From an uncultured Hyphomonas sp. (lineage in GTDB: Bacteria; Pseudomonadota; Alphaproteobacteria; Caulobacterales; Hyphomonadaceae), in contig NZ_OY787456.1 in assembly GCF_963678875.1 (NCBI RefSeq), positions 2,418,001-2,482,000 on the forward strand: 64,000 nt of DNA, written 5' to 3'. Under the pieces are notes generated by a model. It saw nothing but the letters and a program-made list of their open reading frames with translations. It ran no database searches and was not told the origin of the DNA. Position numbers and translations under genes: made by a program. This document shows positions 18,467-27,750 of the stretch, piece after piece. Position 1 is the first letter of the stretch. Each line of letters opens with the position of its first letter.

Positions 18467-19969
18467 GTGCAAGCAAAATCTATACTCGCAGGTAGCCTCG
18501 CCCTTCTGGCAGGCGCCATGGGCTTGGGCGCTTTGCAAGCGAGCGCTCAGGACATGTCCGTCGTTGCTCCACGCGAGGATGGACCGCGCCGCTTCATGAG
18601 CGAAGGAGAAGTCCGCACGACTGCGGGCGGCACCGTACGCTACAAAACCGTGACCGGAGAAACCTACATCAAGAGCGCAACAGGTGAACCCATAGGCTCC
18701 ATGTTTTCAACGACCTATCTCGCCAAGGACGGCAAGAAGGATCGCCCGGTGGCGTTCATTTTCAATGGCGGCCCAGGCTCTGCCTCACAATGGCTGCATA
18801 TGGGCGCATTCGGACCCCGACTTGTCGTTGTTCCAACTCCGGAGGATGATGGTGCGCCACCGTACGATGTCCGTGACAACCCCCACACGCTTCTCGATGT
18901 CGCGGACTTGGTATTCATCGATCCCATCAGCACGGGCTACAGCCGGCCGCTCAAAGGATCAGATCCCGAAAAAGACTTCTGGGGACCGAATGAAGACGCA
19001 GCATCGGTGGCGGAATTCATTCGCGTCTGGCTCGCTGAAAACAAGCGCTGGGGCGCCCCTAAATACATCATGGGTGAAAGCTACGGCACCGTTCGCACCG
19101 CCCTGCTTGTCAAAGAGCTGGAAGGCAGCATGAACGACATCCCGATCAACGGGATCGTTCTCATGTCCACATTGATCAATCGGAATCTTGAGGCAGGCGA
19201 ATTGCGCCATGTCGCCCTTCTGCCCAGTTTTGCAGCAACGGCGTGGTATCACGGTCAGATAGAAACGTCGCGCTGGAACGACAACAAGGACGCATTCCTT
19301 GACGAAGTCCGAAGCTTTGCGCTGAAGGAGTACGCTCCGGCGCTGCTTCAAGGTCAATTGATTGACGCGACGACACGAAACAATGTCGTATCAAAACTGT
19401 CGACCTATACTGGTCTCGATAGAGCTTACGTAGATCGTGAGGATTTCCGCATCACAGGTGAGGAGTTTCGCGCCGAACTGTTGCGCGATGAAAACTTCAC
19501 CATTGGTCACTTTGATGCCAGATACAAGGTTGACCCGAAAGCGATCATTGCCCTTCCTGGACAACCTGGATCGGACCCCGCCGGATTTGGTGTGGAGAGC
19601 GCGTACACTACGGCGATGCTGGACCATTTCTACAACGAACTCGGCGTAGATATGGACTACAAGTACATCCCACTTAATATCGGTCTGCCGTGGCGCAGTG
19701 AAAGTGGACGCGACACCGACGATGTCTCATTTCATATTGCTCGCGGTCTTCGGGAGAACAAAGACCTGCGTGTTCTGCAGGCTGGCGGTCTCTATGACTT
19801 CGCAACTCCGTTCTTTGCGACCGACATGGCGCTTTCGCAAATCGGGTTCGATCGCAGCCGTGTCGAGCTGACATACTATGAAGGCGGTCACATGATGTAT
19901 ACGCATCAACCGTCTCTGAAGAGACTGTCCGATAACATACATAAGTTTATCAAGGACGGGGAGAAATAG
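18467..19969 (+). CDS. S10 serine carboxypeptidase-like protein, exported (copy 1)
   Basis: About 500 residues if it starts at the GTG at 18467, which places a normal signal peptide (SILAGSLALLAGAMG...ASAQ) at the N terminus. The frame is open upstream to a TTG at 18404, so the start is uncertain. The carboxypeptidase fold shows FIFNGGPGSAS (oxyanion region), nucleophile Ser205 in MGESYG, Asp in GLYDFATPF and His in GGHMMYT. S10 enzymes remove C-terminal residues, often hydrophobic ones, at acidic pH. A paralogue follows 364 bp downstream. Predicted location is the periplasm or outside the cell. I infer trimming of imported or external peptides. Confidence 0.88.
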   Translation: MQAKSILAGSLALLAGAMGLGALQASAQDMSVVAPREDGPRRFMSEGEVRTTAGGTVRYKTVTGETYIKSATGEPIGSMFSTTYLAKDGKKDRPVAFIFNGGPGSASQWLHMGAFGPRLVVVPTPEDDGAPPYDVRDNPHTLLDVADLVFIDPISTGYSRPLKGSDPEKDFWGPNEDAASVAEFIRVWLAENKRWGAPKYIMGESYGTVRTALLVKELEGSMNDIPINGIVLMSTLINRNLEAGELRHVALLPSFAATAWYHGQIETSRWNDNKDAFLDEVRSFALKEYAPALLQGQLIDATTRNNVVSKLSTYTGLDRAYVDREDFRITGEEFRAELLRDENFTIGHFDARYKVDPKAIIALPGQPGSDPAGFGVESAYTTAMLDHFYNELGVDMDYKYIPLNIGLPWRSESGRDTDDVSFHIARGLRENKDLRVLQAGGLYDFATPFFATDMALSQIGFDRSRVELTYYEGGHMMYTHQPSLKRLSDNIHKFIKDGEK

Positions 19970-19997
19970 GCACGACCGGTCAATGTCTTCTGAGAAA

Positions 19998-20027
19998 GCC
20001 CCGCCCAAATGGGCGGGGCGCTTTTTT
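19998..20027 (+). terminator. Intrinsic terminator after S10 copy 1
   Basis: GCCCCGCCC (19998-20006) pairs with 20011-20019 across a 4-nt loop and is followed closely by TTTTTT. Confidence 0.87.
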
Positions 20028-20333
20028 GATTACATCCGCATTACGTACTTGAGCGAGCGAAGATTTCTTTGCTTGCCTGGTGAATCAAACATCCGCGAAA
20101 ATTTTAACGCCAATACGCAAACAAACCTGGTGCCAGATCTTCGGCAGAGTTGCGCCGTTTTAGTAGGCACCATCATCTTGGATATATGCCTTTGGTGGAT
20201 AGCATTTGACACCAGGTTTCGCATGCGCAAGATGACTGTATGTAACATGTGTATTAGATGTCGCGCCTGCCGAACCAATTGGAACACGCAGCATGTGCGC
20301 TGATCACAAAGTATCAGAAATAGGAACCCTAAA
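20028..20333. other. Intergenic region with a long-range inverted repeat
   Basis: No gene is recognised between the two S10 genes. A 10-bp perfect inverted repeat, AAACCTGGTG at 20123-20132 and CACCAGGTTT at 20210-20219, encloses 77 bp. It could be an RNA structure or a small decayed element. No copy of the ATTAACNNGTTAAT motif is seen before the second S10 gene. Confidence 0.4.
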
Positions 20334-21851
20334 ATGCGTCTGTTCACTGCTCTATGCGCGAGCCTCGTAGGCTTTGCCTACTTCAGCATATCGCCGGCAA
20401 TTGCTCAGCCTTCTGTATCCAGCCAGGAGCAAACGGAAGAGCCAACAAAGACAACGACGCACAATGCTATCGTTGGCGGAAAAAAGCTGAACTACGAAGT
20501 GACCGCGGGTCGGCTTACGCTGACTAACGAGAAGAACACTCCAACCGCCAAGATGTTCTATGTTGCCTACACGGTACCGCAAAAGCAGGGGGAGCCTCAG
20601 CGCCCCGTGACCTTTCTGTACAATGGCGGCCCTGGATCCTCCAGCATTTGGCTTCACATGGGCGGACTCGCGCCGATCGTCGTTGAATCGGATATGCCAG
20701 ATGCAACAGCACCCGCACCATACACTTTGAAAACGAACCCATCGAGCATTCTCGACAAGACTGACCTAGTCTTCCTCGATGCGATTGGGACAGGTTACTC
20801 CCGCCTACTCGACCAAGACGCAGCATCTGACTATTACGGCATTGATGCTGACGCCAACGCCTTCACACAAGCGATTCAGCGCTACCTGACGACCTACAAC
20901 AGATGGAATGCGCCGAAATTCCTGTTGGGCGAGTCTTATGGAGGCCCGCGCTCTGGAGTGCTGTCGTACAAGCTCCAACAGGCCGGAATCCAGCTCAATG
21001 GAATTGTCCTTCTGTCCCCTATCATGAACTTCAGTCAGCATGCGGCCGGACTAGATCGCCACACAGTCAATTTGATGCCGACCTATGCAGCAACCGGATA
21101 CTATCACGGCAAGACCCCACGCCATCCTGAGGGCTTGGAAGGCCATGTTGAAGATGCGCGACAGTTTGCGCTCGGTGCTTACACCACCGCACTCACCAAA
21201 GGTCATCACATCAGCGAGGCAGAGGCGAACTCGGTCGCAACTGAGCTGGCACGCCTGACGGGCTTGTCCAAAGACTTCTGGCTTCGAACCAATCTCCGCC
21301 TGCGCGCTCCGAGCTTCACTGCAGAATTGCTTCGCGATGAAGGCAAGTATGTTGGGAATATGGATGCACGGGCAGTCGGAAGTGCCCCCAACGGCGTCAG
21401 TGAGACATCCGCTTACGATCCAGCCGGCTCGATGAGCCCGGCGTACATATCCCTGTTCCATTCATACCTTGCGGAAACGCTGGGCTACACACGAGACGAT
21501 CTTCAGTATAAAGTCGGAAACTCTTCAATCATGGCTAATTGGGACTGGAGCCACAAACCTCCAGGCGCTCCCTACCAATATGCAGGAGCGAACTCCACGA
21601 TCGACCTGGCCGCAGCAATGCGTAAGAACCCGCAGCTGAAGATTCTGGCGCTTAGTGGATATTTTGATATGGTGACCCCGTTCTTTGCGACGGAATGGGA
21701 CCTCAGCCACATGCTGCTGGATGAATCCCTCATCGGTAACATCACCGAGAAGTTCTACGAAGGTGGGCACATGTTCTATGTGAACATGGATGAGCTAAAG
21801 CGCATGGATGACGACCTTGAGGCATTCTATTCGGACGCTTTGGGAAAATAA
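20334..21851 (+). CDS. S10 serine carboxypeptidase-like protein, exported (copy 2)
   Basis: 505 residues. The signal peptide is MRLFTALCASLVGFAYFSIS...AIAQ. Catalytic signatures are FLYNGGPGSSS, Ser201 in LGESYGG, Asp in GYFDMVTPFF and His in EGGHMFYV. It is a clear paralogue of the preceding gene, with the same block order but diverged substrate-binding regions (roughly residues 220-400), so the pair may differ in side-chain preference. A terminator separates them, so it has its own promoter. The role is inferred to be peptide C-terminal trimming for the aromatic regulon. Confidence 0.9.
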   Translation: MRLFTALCASLVGFAYFSISPAIAQPSVSSQEQTEEPTKTTTHNAIVGGKKLNYEVTAGRLTLTNEKNTPTAKMFYVAYTVPQKQGEPQRPVTFLYNGGPGSSSIWLHMGGLAPIVVESDMPDATAPAPYTLKTNPSSILDKTDLVFLDAIGTGYSRLLDQDAASDYYGIDADANAFTQAIQRYLTTYNRWNAPKFLLGESYGGPRSGVLSYKLQQAGIQLNGIVLLSPIMNFSQHAAGLDRHTVNLMPTYAATGYYHGKTPRHPEGLEGHVEDARQFALGAYTTALTKGHHISEAEANSVATELARLTGLSKDFWLRTNLRLRAPSFTAELLRDEGKYVGNMDARAVGSAPNGVSETSAYDPAGSMSPAYISLFHSYLAETLGYTRDDLQYKVGNSSIMANWDWSHKPPGAPYQYAGANSTIDLAAAMRKNPQLKILALSGYFDMVTPFFATEWDLSHMLLDESLIGNITEKFYEGGHMFYVNMDELKRMDDDLEAFYSDALGK

Positions 21852-21866
21852 TCCCGCCAACCTCAA

Positions 21867-21903
21867 TCGCCAGCCAGTATCATGAAGAGACTCTGGCTGG
21901 CGA
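21867..21903 (+). terminator. Terminator-like hairpin after S10 copy 2
   Basis: An 11-bp perfect stem (TCGCCAGCCAG, 21867-21877, with 21893-21903) has a 15-nt loop. No T run follows, so it is either a weak terminator or an mRNA 3' stabiliser. Confidence 0.45.
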
Positions 21904-22109
21904 CCTGATGGCCTCAATCCAAACACCTATCGACGCTTCAAGGTTCCCGAATGAACTGGAGCCTCCCCGATTAGCCGTGATGTGCCTATGTCTGGAAAGG
22001 TCCGGCGTGATGTGCCCGGTTCAGGTCCTTTTCAACCGAACCGAATTATCACCACTTTGACAGCGTAATCCAAATCAGCGGGTTGATGCAGCAAGCCCGA
22101 TCCTATACA

Positions 22110-22123
22110 CTTAACATGATAAT
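22110..22123. promoter_or_regulatory. Regulon palindrome at the hpaE promoter (site 7)
   Basis: CTTAACATGATAAT has two mismatches to ATTAACNNGTTAAT. It lies directly after a possible -10 (TATACA, 22104-22109) and 8 bp before the Shine-Dalgarno AGGAGGTG (22131-22138) of hpaE. That position suits a repressor blocking initiation. Confidence 0.6.
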
Positions 22124-22144
22124 TACTTTCAGGAGGTGTCGTCG

Positions 22145-23674
22145 ATGGCGCATCAGGAGTTGCCGTCCATGGCGCAGAAGAATAGGGATCTTGCGCTGGC
22201 TGCCACACAGGCATTCAGGTCTGCTCCACTAGGTCATTTCTATCAAGGCAAGGCCGTGTCGGGAGCAGGCCCGGTATATGACGTAATTGAGCCGGCCACA
22301 GGCGGTGTGCTCGGTCAGCTACATGACGCGACCGAAGAGGAACTGAACGCTGCGGTCGGAGCCTCCCGAGACGCTTTCGAAATCTGGTCGAAGACCCCCG
22401 GCGCTGAACGCAGACGGGCCCTCAACCGGCTCGCCGACCTGATCGAAAAGCATGCTGACGAAATCGCGGCTGTGGAATGCATGGATGCCGGGCAATGTTG
22501 GCGCTACATGTCCCAGGCGGCGTTGCGGGGGGCCAACAATTTTCGCTTCTTCGCCGATATGGCGCCATCCGCAAGCAACGGACAGTCTTTGCCAACGCCA
22601 GAGCATCTCAACGTGACCTCCCGGTCTCCAATCGGTCCTGTCGGTGTTATTACACCGTGGAACACGCCTTTTATGCTTTCGACCTGGAAAATAGCCCCCG
22701 CTCTCGCAGCAGGGTGTACTGTCGTTCACAAACCGGCAGAATGGGCTCCTTATAGTGCCCGGATGCTGGTCGAACTGGCGCACGACGCTGGTATTCCTGA
22801 CGGCGTTTACAACCTGGTCAACGGATTGGGGGAAACAACAGGTAAACGCCTGACGGAACACCCCGATATCAAAGCTGTAGCCTTTGTCGGAGAGTCGCGC
22901 ACCGGCTCCATGATCATGAAACAAGGCGCCGACACCCTCAAACGCGTGCACTTTGAACTGGGCGGAAAAAACCCGGTAATCGTATTTGCCGACGCAGATC
23001 TGGAACGCGCACTCGATGCAGTAGTTTTCATGATCTACTCGCTGAACGGACAGCGCTGCACCTCTTCCTCCCGTGTGCTGATCGAAGAAAGTATTCATGA
23101 TGTTTTTGTCGAAAAGCTGGCGCAGAGAGTCGCAAACCTGAAAGTAGGCGACCCGTTCGATCCAAAGACGGAGGTCGGTCCTCTGGTCCATGCCCGCCAT
23201 TTCGAAAAAGTCTGCAGCTACATGGATATTGCCCGTGAGGATGGCGCGGCAATTCGTGTCGGAGGCAACCCTGTTAGCATGAATGGCGGATACTTCGTGC
23301 AGCCCACGCTGTTCACCGGGGCCAATAACCAAATGCGTGTCGCCCAAGAGGAAATTTTTGGTCCCGTCCTGACAGCACTTCCCTTCACTGATGAAGCGGA
23401 CGCCATCAAACAGGCCAATGACGTGATTTACGGTCTCGCCGGTTATGTTTGGACTGAAAATCATGGACGTGCATTGCGCGTTTCCCAAGCTCTGGAAGCT
23501 GGCATGGTATGGGTCAATTCTCAGAATGTGCGCCATCTACCCACACCATTCGGCGGTGTGAAGGCCAGCGGCATTGGTCGGGACGGCGGCGATTGGAGCT
23601 TTGATTTCTACATGGAAACCAAGAACATCGCGTTTGCGATGGGCGAACATAAAATTCCCCGGCTCGGGGCCTGA
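22145..23674 (+). CDS. hpaE: 5-carboxymethyl-2-hydroxymuconate-semialdehyde dehydrogenase
   Basis: 509 residues from the ATG at 22145, 6 bp after AGGAGGTG. NAD-dependent aldehyde dehydrogenase: catalytic Cys305 in NGQRCTSSSR and Glu271 in FELGGKNP. The C-terminal stretch (AGMVWVNSQNVR, PFGGVKASGIGRDGGDWSF, MGEHKIP) matches HpaE/HpcC of the homoprotocatechuate pathway far better than general aldehyde dehydrogenases. It oxidises the ring-cleavage product CHMS to 5-carboxymethyl-2-hydroxymuconate in the cytoplasm. It stands apart from the other hpa genes, paired with a succinate-semialdehyde dehydrogenase 2 bp downstream. An operator-like palindrome overlaps the promoter region. Confidence 0.92.
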   Translation: MAHQELPSMAQKNRDLALAATQAFRSAPLGHFYQGKAVSGAGPVYDVIEPATGGVLGQLHDATEEELNAAVGASRDAFEIWSKTPGAERRRALNRLADLIEKHADEIAAVECMDAGQCWRYMSQAALRGANNFRFFADMAPSASNGQSLPTPEHLNVTSRSPIGPVGVITPWNTPFMLSTWKIAPALAAGCTVVHKPAEWAPYSARMLVELAHDAGIPDGVYNLVNGLGETTGKRLTEHPDIKAVAFVGESRTGSMIMKQGADTLKRVHFELGGKNPVIVFADADLERALDAVVFMIYSLNGQRCTSSSRVLIEESIHDVFVEKLAQRVANLKVGDPFDPKTEVGPLVHARHFEKVCSYMDIAREDGAAIRVGGNPVSMNGGYFVQPTLFTGANNQMRVAQEEIFGPVLTALPFTDEADAIKQANDVIYGLAGYVWTENHGRALRVSQALEAGMVWVNSQNVRHLPTPFGGVKASGIGRDGGDWSFDFYMETKNIAFAMGEHKIPRLGA

Positions 23675-23676
23675 AC

Positions 23677-25122
23677 ATGTCGCTGAAGCGCCAAGCCAAC
23701 CTTATCGGAGGAGACTGGCGATCAGGTCCGGGCTCTATCGACGTCGACAATCCGGCCACAGGCGAGATTATCGGCCGTGTACCGAATAGTGGACGAACGG
23801 AAGCAGAAGAAGCGATTTCCGCCGCCCGGTCGGCACAGCGCGACTGGGCGGCCCGGACAGGGAAAGAACGCGCAGCGCTTCTAAGGCGCTTTCACGACTT
23901 GATGATGAAGCATCAGGAAGAGCTAGCCAACTTGCTCACCCTCGAGCAAGGCAAGCCACTGTCTGAAGCACGTGGGGAAATAGCCTACGCTGCCAGCTTC
24001 ATCGAATGGTTCGGTGAGGAAGCCAAAAGGCTCTACGGCGAAGTTATTCCGGGTCACCAGCGTGACAAACGCATCGTGGTTCTCAAGCAGCCCGTGGGGG
24101 TTGTTGCTGCGATAACGCCCTGGAACTTTCCGTCTGCAATGATTACACGAAAAATTGCACCTGCGCTTGCTGCCGGTTGCACATGTGTCGTCAAGCCTGC
24201 GGAGCAAACTCCATTCTCAGCGCTTGCGCTTGGCGTTCTCGCAGAAGAAGCCGGGCTTCCCGCGGGAGCGCTCAACATCATCACCGGTGATGCCGTTGAG
24301 ATTGGAGCAGCCCTCACAGAAAGTCCTGACGTCGCCAAAATCAGCTTCACTGGGTCAACCCGGACCGGTGCCTTACTGATGCAACAATCAGCCCCGACGA
24401 TCAAAAAACTGTCGTTGGAGCTGGGTGGTAACGCTCCATTTATCGTCTTCAACGATGCAGACCTCGACAAGGCTGTCGCGGGAGCCATGCAATCCAAGTT
24501 CAGGAATGCAGGCCAGACTTGTGTGTGCGCCAATCGTATTTATGTGCAGTCAGGCATCCACGATGCTTTTGTCGAGCAGCTATCTGAAGCCATCTCTAGG
24601 CTGAAGGTTGCCCCCGGCTTGGAAGCTGGTTCGGAAATCGGGCCATTGATCGATGACCAAGCCCGGCAAAAAGTAAGGGAACACGTCAACGATGCCTTGG
24701 CAAAGGGGGCAGAGGTACGAATAGGCGGAGCATCTTCGACCCTTGGGGGACGCTTTCTTCATCCGACACTGGTTACAGGTGTCACACGTGAAATGCGTGT
24801 CGCGCGTGAAGAAACTTTTGGTCCGCTCGCCCCGATCTTCAAATTCGAAACTGAAGCTGACGTCATAGCAATGGCCAATGATACCGAATTCGGCCTTGCT
24901 GCATACTTTTACTCTCGCAACCATTCCCAGGTCTGGCGGGTTGCCGAACAGCTGGAAGCCGGCATTGTCGGAATCAACACAGGTCTTATTTCAACAGAGG
25001 TCGCTCCATTTGGCGGTGTAAAGCAATCGGGGCTTGGACGCGAAGGTTCTCGCCACGGCATCGACGACTATGTCGAGTTAAAATACCTCTGTATGGAGAT
25101 TGACGAACGTCCTGTTGAATGA
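23677..25122 (+). CDS. gabD: Succinate-semialdehyde dehydrogenase
   Basis: 481 residues, aldehyde dehydrogenase superfamily. Catalytic Cys282 is in NAGQTCVCANR and Glu248 in LELGGNAP. GabD-like signatures include the CVC pair at the active site, LEQGKPL, and the end block PFGGVKQSGLGREGSRHGIDDY. It oxidises succinate semialdehyde to succinate. HpaI in this cluster releases succinate semialdehyde plus pyruvate, so the enzyme closes the pathway into the TCA cycle. It begins 2 bp after the hpaE stop and is surely co-transcribed. Confidence 0.9.
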   Translation: MSLKRQANLIGGDWRSGPGSIDVDNPATGEIIGRVPNSGRTEAEEAISAARSAQRDWAARTGKERAALLRRFHDLMMKHQEELANLLTLEQGKPLSEARGEIAYAASFIEWFGEEAKRLYGEVIPGHQRDKRIVVLKQPVGVVAAITPWNFPSAMITRKIAPALAAGCTCVVKPAEQTPFSALALGVLAEEAGLPAGALNIITGDAVEIGAALTESPDVAKISFTGSTRTGALLMQQSAPTIKKLSLELGGNAPFIVFNDADLDKAVAGAMQSKFRNAGQTCVCANRIYVQSGIHDAFVEQLSEAISRLKVAPGLEAGSEIGPLIDDQARQKVREHVNDALAKGAEVRIGGASSTLGGRFLHPTLVTGVTREMRVAREETFGPLAPIFKFETEADVIAMANDTEFGLAAYFYSRNHSQVWRVAEQLEAGIVGINTGLISTEVAPFGGVKQSGLGREGSRHGIDDYVELKYLCMEIDERPVE

Positions 25123-25177
25123 TGGCACGACGACATCGGATCATAGATCATCACACCGTGATTGGTGATGGAACCGA

Positions 25178-25726
25178 TTAGCGCCGCCCCTCACCCGTTG
25201 CATTGATCAATTCATCTAGCAACTCATACAAGGCTCGCATTTTTTCTGGCCCGATTTCATTGCTGATCCGGCTGTATTCTGCTTCCGAGAATGGCGCCAC
25301 AGCTTGAAATTTCCGTACACCCGCAGGTGTAATGGCAATGTAGGTGTATCGCTGGTCAGTTTTGGACCTTTCCCGCCGGATGAGCCCCCCTGCTTCAAGC
25401 GTTTTGAGCATACGCGTCAAACTGGGCCTAAGCACATGCACGCGATGGCTAAGCTCCGAGATGTCCAGCCGGTCAACCTCAATCAAGGCCCGAAGCACAC
25501 GCCATTGCTGCTCGTTGAGTCCACTTTCATGCAGCAGGCGCCGGAACCGAACCATGATCGCCTCGCGGGCCAGCAAAAGCATCATCGGTAGTGAGCGCGA
25601 GAACGGCCGCATATAGGGGTTGTCACTATCAGACTGGCGATTTTGATGTTCATAGAACAAGCCATCCGCCTCGCGGGCACTCTTTTTTGCTGAGAGTTTT
25701 CCGGCTTTTGCCGATGGTGTGGTCAC
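25178..25726 (-). CDS. MarR-family regulator, HpaR-like (copy 2)
   Basis: 182 residues: a short Lys/Ala-rich N terminus, then a MarR winged-helix domain nearly identical to that of the regulator at 4379-4963. Shared blocks are NPYMRPFS, SLPMMLLLARE, HESGLNEQQWRVLRALIEV, RPSLTRMLKTLE and DQRYTYIAITPAG. The recognition-helix region is conserved between the copies, so both may read the same palindrome. It is convergent with gabD and divergent from the hpa operon, where HpaR-type repressors are typically found. It could be the true HpaR, with copy 1 tuned to another effector; this is inference. Confidence 0.86.
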   Translation of the reverse strand: MTTPSAKAGKLSAKKSAREADGLFYEHQNRQSDSDNPYMRPFSRSLPMMLLLAREAIMVRFRRLLHESGLNEQQWRVLRALIEVDRLDISELSHRVHVLRPSLTRMLKTLEAGGLIRRERSKTDQRYTYIAITPAGVRKFQAVAPFSEAEYSRISNEIGPEKMRALYELLDELINATGEGRR

Positions 25727-26238
25727 GTTGTTTGTCTCACCAGATATTGCTTCAAACGAGGCTGCTGCATATCGCTCCTGTATCCCTTCCGAGTCCTAGG
25801 CCAATTGCCAATAAATTGCCAAAGACCACCAATCTGGAATTGTACTGCGTCCATCACCGATCAAGCAACAATCCTATCATACTTGCAGTCGTTTTCCTGG
25901 CAAACGCCAGAAAGATTGGCACTTTCACCGTCTCCTCTCCCTCGAGCCAATTCGCACGGACAGATGCAGAGCCCTCAAAGCTTGAGAAGGGGTGGCGGGC
26001 CATGATCAGCTGTTTGCTCTCCCCAGCCCGTGATAAAATTGTCAAAATCCGGGAATAATTTGCCGACGTCTTTTCGAGGATTCAATCGATCCCGCCCTTG
26101 AGCGGAATTTCATCAAACCCTTCATAGCATACTGCTTTGATTGATTGATTTGCGTCCACCGGCACGCCAGACAAACAGGATTCCCAATCACTCGATGACC
26201 ATTCCTCGGCGCCTATTAGTCCTGCCTTGACCCGACCG
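25727..26238. other. Intergenic region without a recognised gene
   Basis: 512 bp between the second MarR gene and the operator of the main hpa operon. Short open frames exist on both strands, but none shows a recognisable domain or convincing start. One minus-strand frame ending at 26082 has protein-like composition in its last ~55 codons but no good start, and it crosses the operator. It could be a gene remnant. Confidence 0.35.
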
Positions 26239-26252
26239 ATTAACTTGTTAAT
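26239..26252. promoter_or_regulatory. Predicted operator of the main hpa operon, perfect palindrome (site 8)
   Basis: ATTAACTTGTTAAT is 111 bp upstream of the MFS start at 26363, the first gene of the operon that runs to hpaI. It is one of four perfect copies in the window. Confidence 0.72.
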
Positions 26253-26362
26253 TATTGGTGTTCGAGTGCGCACCAGAGAATGCTGCACGACACAAATGGG
26301 GAGGTCGTTTCCAGAGTGCAAACTGGATCTGGCGACTTGATCCCTTACACAGGCCGAGGTCC

Positions 26363-27724
26363 ATGCAAGAAGAACAAACGCATTCACAGACGCCATCTTC
26401 CGAGAAAAGCCACATCTACGCCTGGTACGTTGTTGGCGTGCTCATGGTGGCATACACATTTTCCTTTCTGGATCGCTACATCGTCAATCTGATGGTTGGA
26501 CCGATTAAAGCGGACCTCGGCATTTCGGATTTTCAGTTCTCTCTGATGACCGGGGCGGCATTTGGCATTTTCTACACAATCATGGGTCTGCCATTAGGTT
26601 GGGCCGCTGATCGCTTCAACCGCACCCGGCTGGCAGCCATTGGTATTGCATTGTGGAGCATGGCAACCGTCTTGTGCGGCATTTCAAAAACCTTTGTGCA
26701 ACTCTTCCTGGCACGGGTGGGCGTGGGCGTAGGTGAAGCGGCCCTATCGCCTGCCGCTTACTCACTCATGTCGGATTATTTCGATAAATCGCAGCTGCCA
26801 CGCGCAATAAGCCTGTACACCGCTGGGATTTTCATTGGCGCGGGTCTCGCCTATTTCCTCGGCGGAGAAGTCGTCGGCATGATCAATGATCATCCCTATG
26901 TGACCGTACCCCTGCTCGGCCAAATAACGTCCTGGCATTTCGTCTTCATTGCTGTCGGTTTTCCTGGGCTCCTGGTGGCATTGCTCGTCCTTTCTCTCAA
27001 GGAACCTGCTCGCAAGGACCTCACAGCGCAGTCGCGGAAACGTTTCGATACCGGCGAAGTATTTGGCTGGGTCAAGCGTCACAAATGGATGTCCGTATCC
27101 ATGTTCCTTGGCGGCGCTCTCTATTCGATGATCACTTACACCGATCAATGGTACCCGGAACTGTTCATCAGGACATGGGACTGGGGCCCACGCGAAGCCG
27201 GACGCATCAACGGATTTGCCACCATTGTCGGTGGACCGATCGGCCTCATCTTCGCCGGCTGGTTGACCACAACTCTGATCCGCAAGGGTATCACAGATGC
27301 CTGCTTGAGAATGCTTGCATACGCCTCCATTGCGCTGGCAGTGATCGCAATCGCCCTGCCGCTGATGCCAAACGCAACACTCATGGCACTGATGATGTTT
27401 CCTTTCAAATTCTTCATTGCGTTCAACCCCGTTCTGGTGCCCTCCGCCATCCAAATGGTTGCCCCCAATCAGCTGCGCGGTCAGCTAGGTGCCTTGTTCC
27501 TGTTGAGTGTTGGAATCTTGGGAGTAACGTTTGGCCCGATCCTCCCTGCCTTCCTCACGGATTTCGTCTTCAAGGACGAATCCGCGCTTCGCTATTCATT
27601 GTCAGTGTCGGCCGCCATGCTGGGCGCCGTGACTGCTGTGACTTTCTGGGTTGGCCTTAAGCAGTATCGGGAAGCCTACGCCGAAGCAGAGACCCGCCAG
27701 AATCAAGACACCGCGACGGCGTGA
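26363..27724 (+). CDS. MFS transporter, spinster-like (copy 2)
   Basis: 453 residues from the ATG at 26363, preceded by GAGGT. An open TTG at 26255 would start within the operator and add 36 non-membrane residues. About 12 membrane segments, with YTFSFLDRYIVNLMVGPIKADL, the GLPLGWAADRFNR loop and RVGVGVGEAALSP. It is a paralogue of the carrier at 9182-10540. First gene of the hpa operon, the position where HpaX-type carriers are often found. The likely cargo is an aromatic acid or conjugate, inferred only from context. Confidence 0.9.
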   Translation: MQEEQTHSQTPSSEKSHIYAWYVVGVLMVAYTFSFLDRYIVNLMVGPIKADLGISDFQFSLMTGAAFGIFYTIMGLPLGWAADRFNRTRLAAIGIALWSMATVLCGISKTFVQLFLARVGVGVGEAALSPAAYSLMSDYFDKSQLPRAISLYTAGIFIGAGLAYFLGGEVVGMINDHPYVTVPLLGQITSWHFVFIAVGFPGLLVALLVLSLKEPARKDLTAQSRKRFDTGEVFGWVKRHKWMSVSMFLGGALYSMITYTDQWYPELFIRTWDWGPREAGRINGFATIVGGPIGLIFAGWLTTTLIRKGITDACLRMLAYASIALAVIAIALPLMPNATLMALMMFPFKFFIAFNPVLVPSAIQMVAPNQLRGQLGALFLLSVGILGVTFGPILPAFLTDFVFKDESALRYSLSVSAAMLGAVTAVTFWVGLKQYREAYAEAETRQNQDTATA

Positions 27725-27750
27725 TGCCGCGTCAACAGGAGATCACCGAT

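Noticed and set aside
22319..23536. Long minus-strand open frame (405 codons) opposite hpaE
   Set aside because: It is antisense to a clear aldehyde dehydrogenase, has no domain and no ribosome site; high-GC codon use opens such frames.
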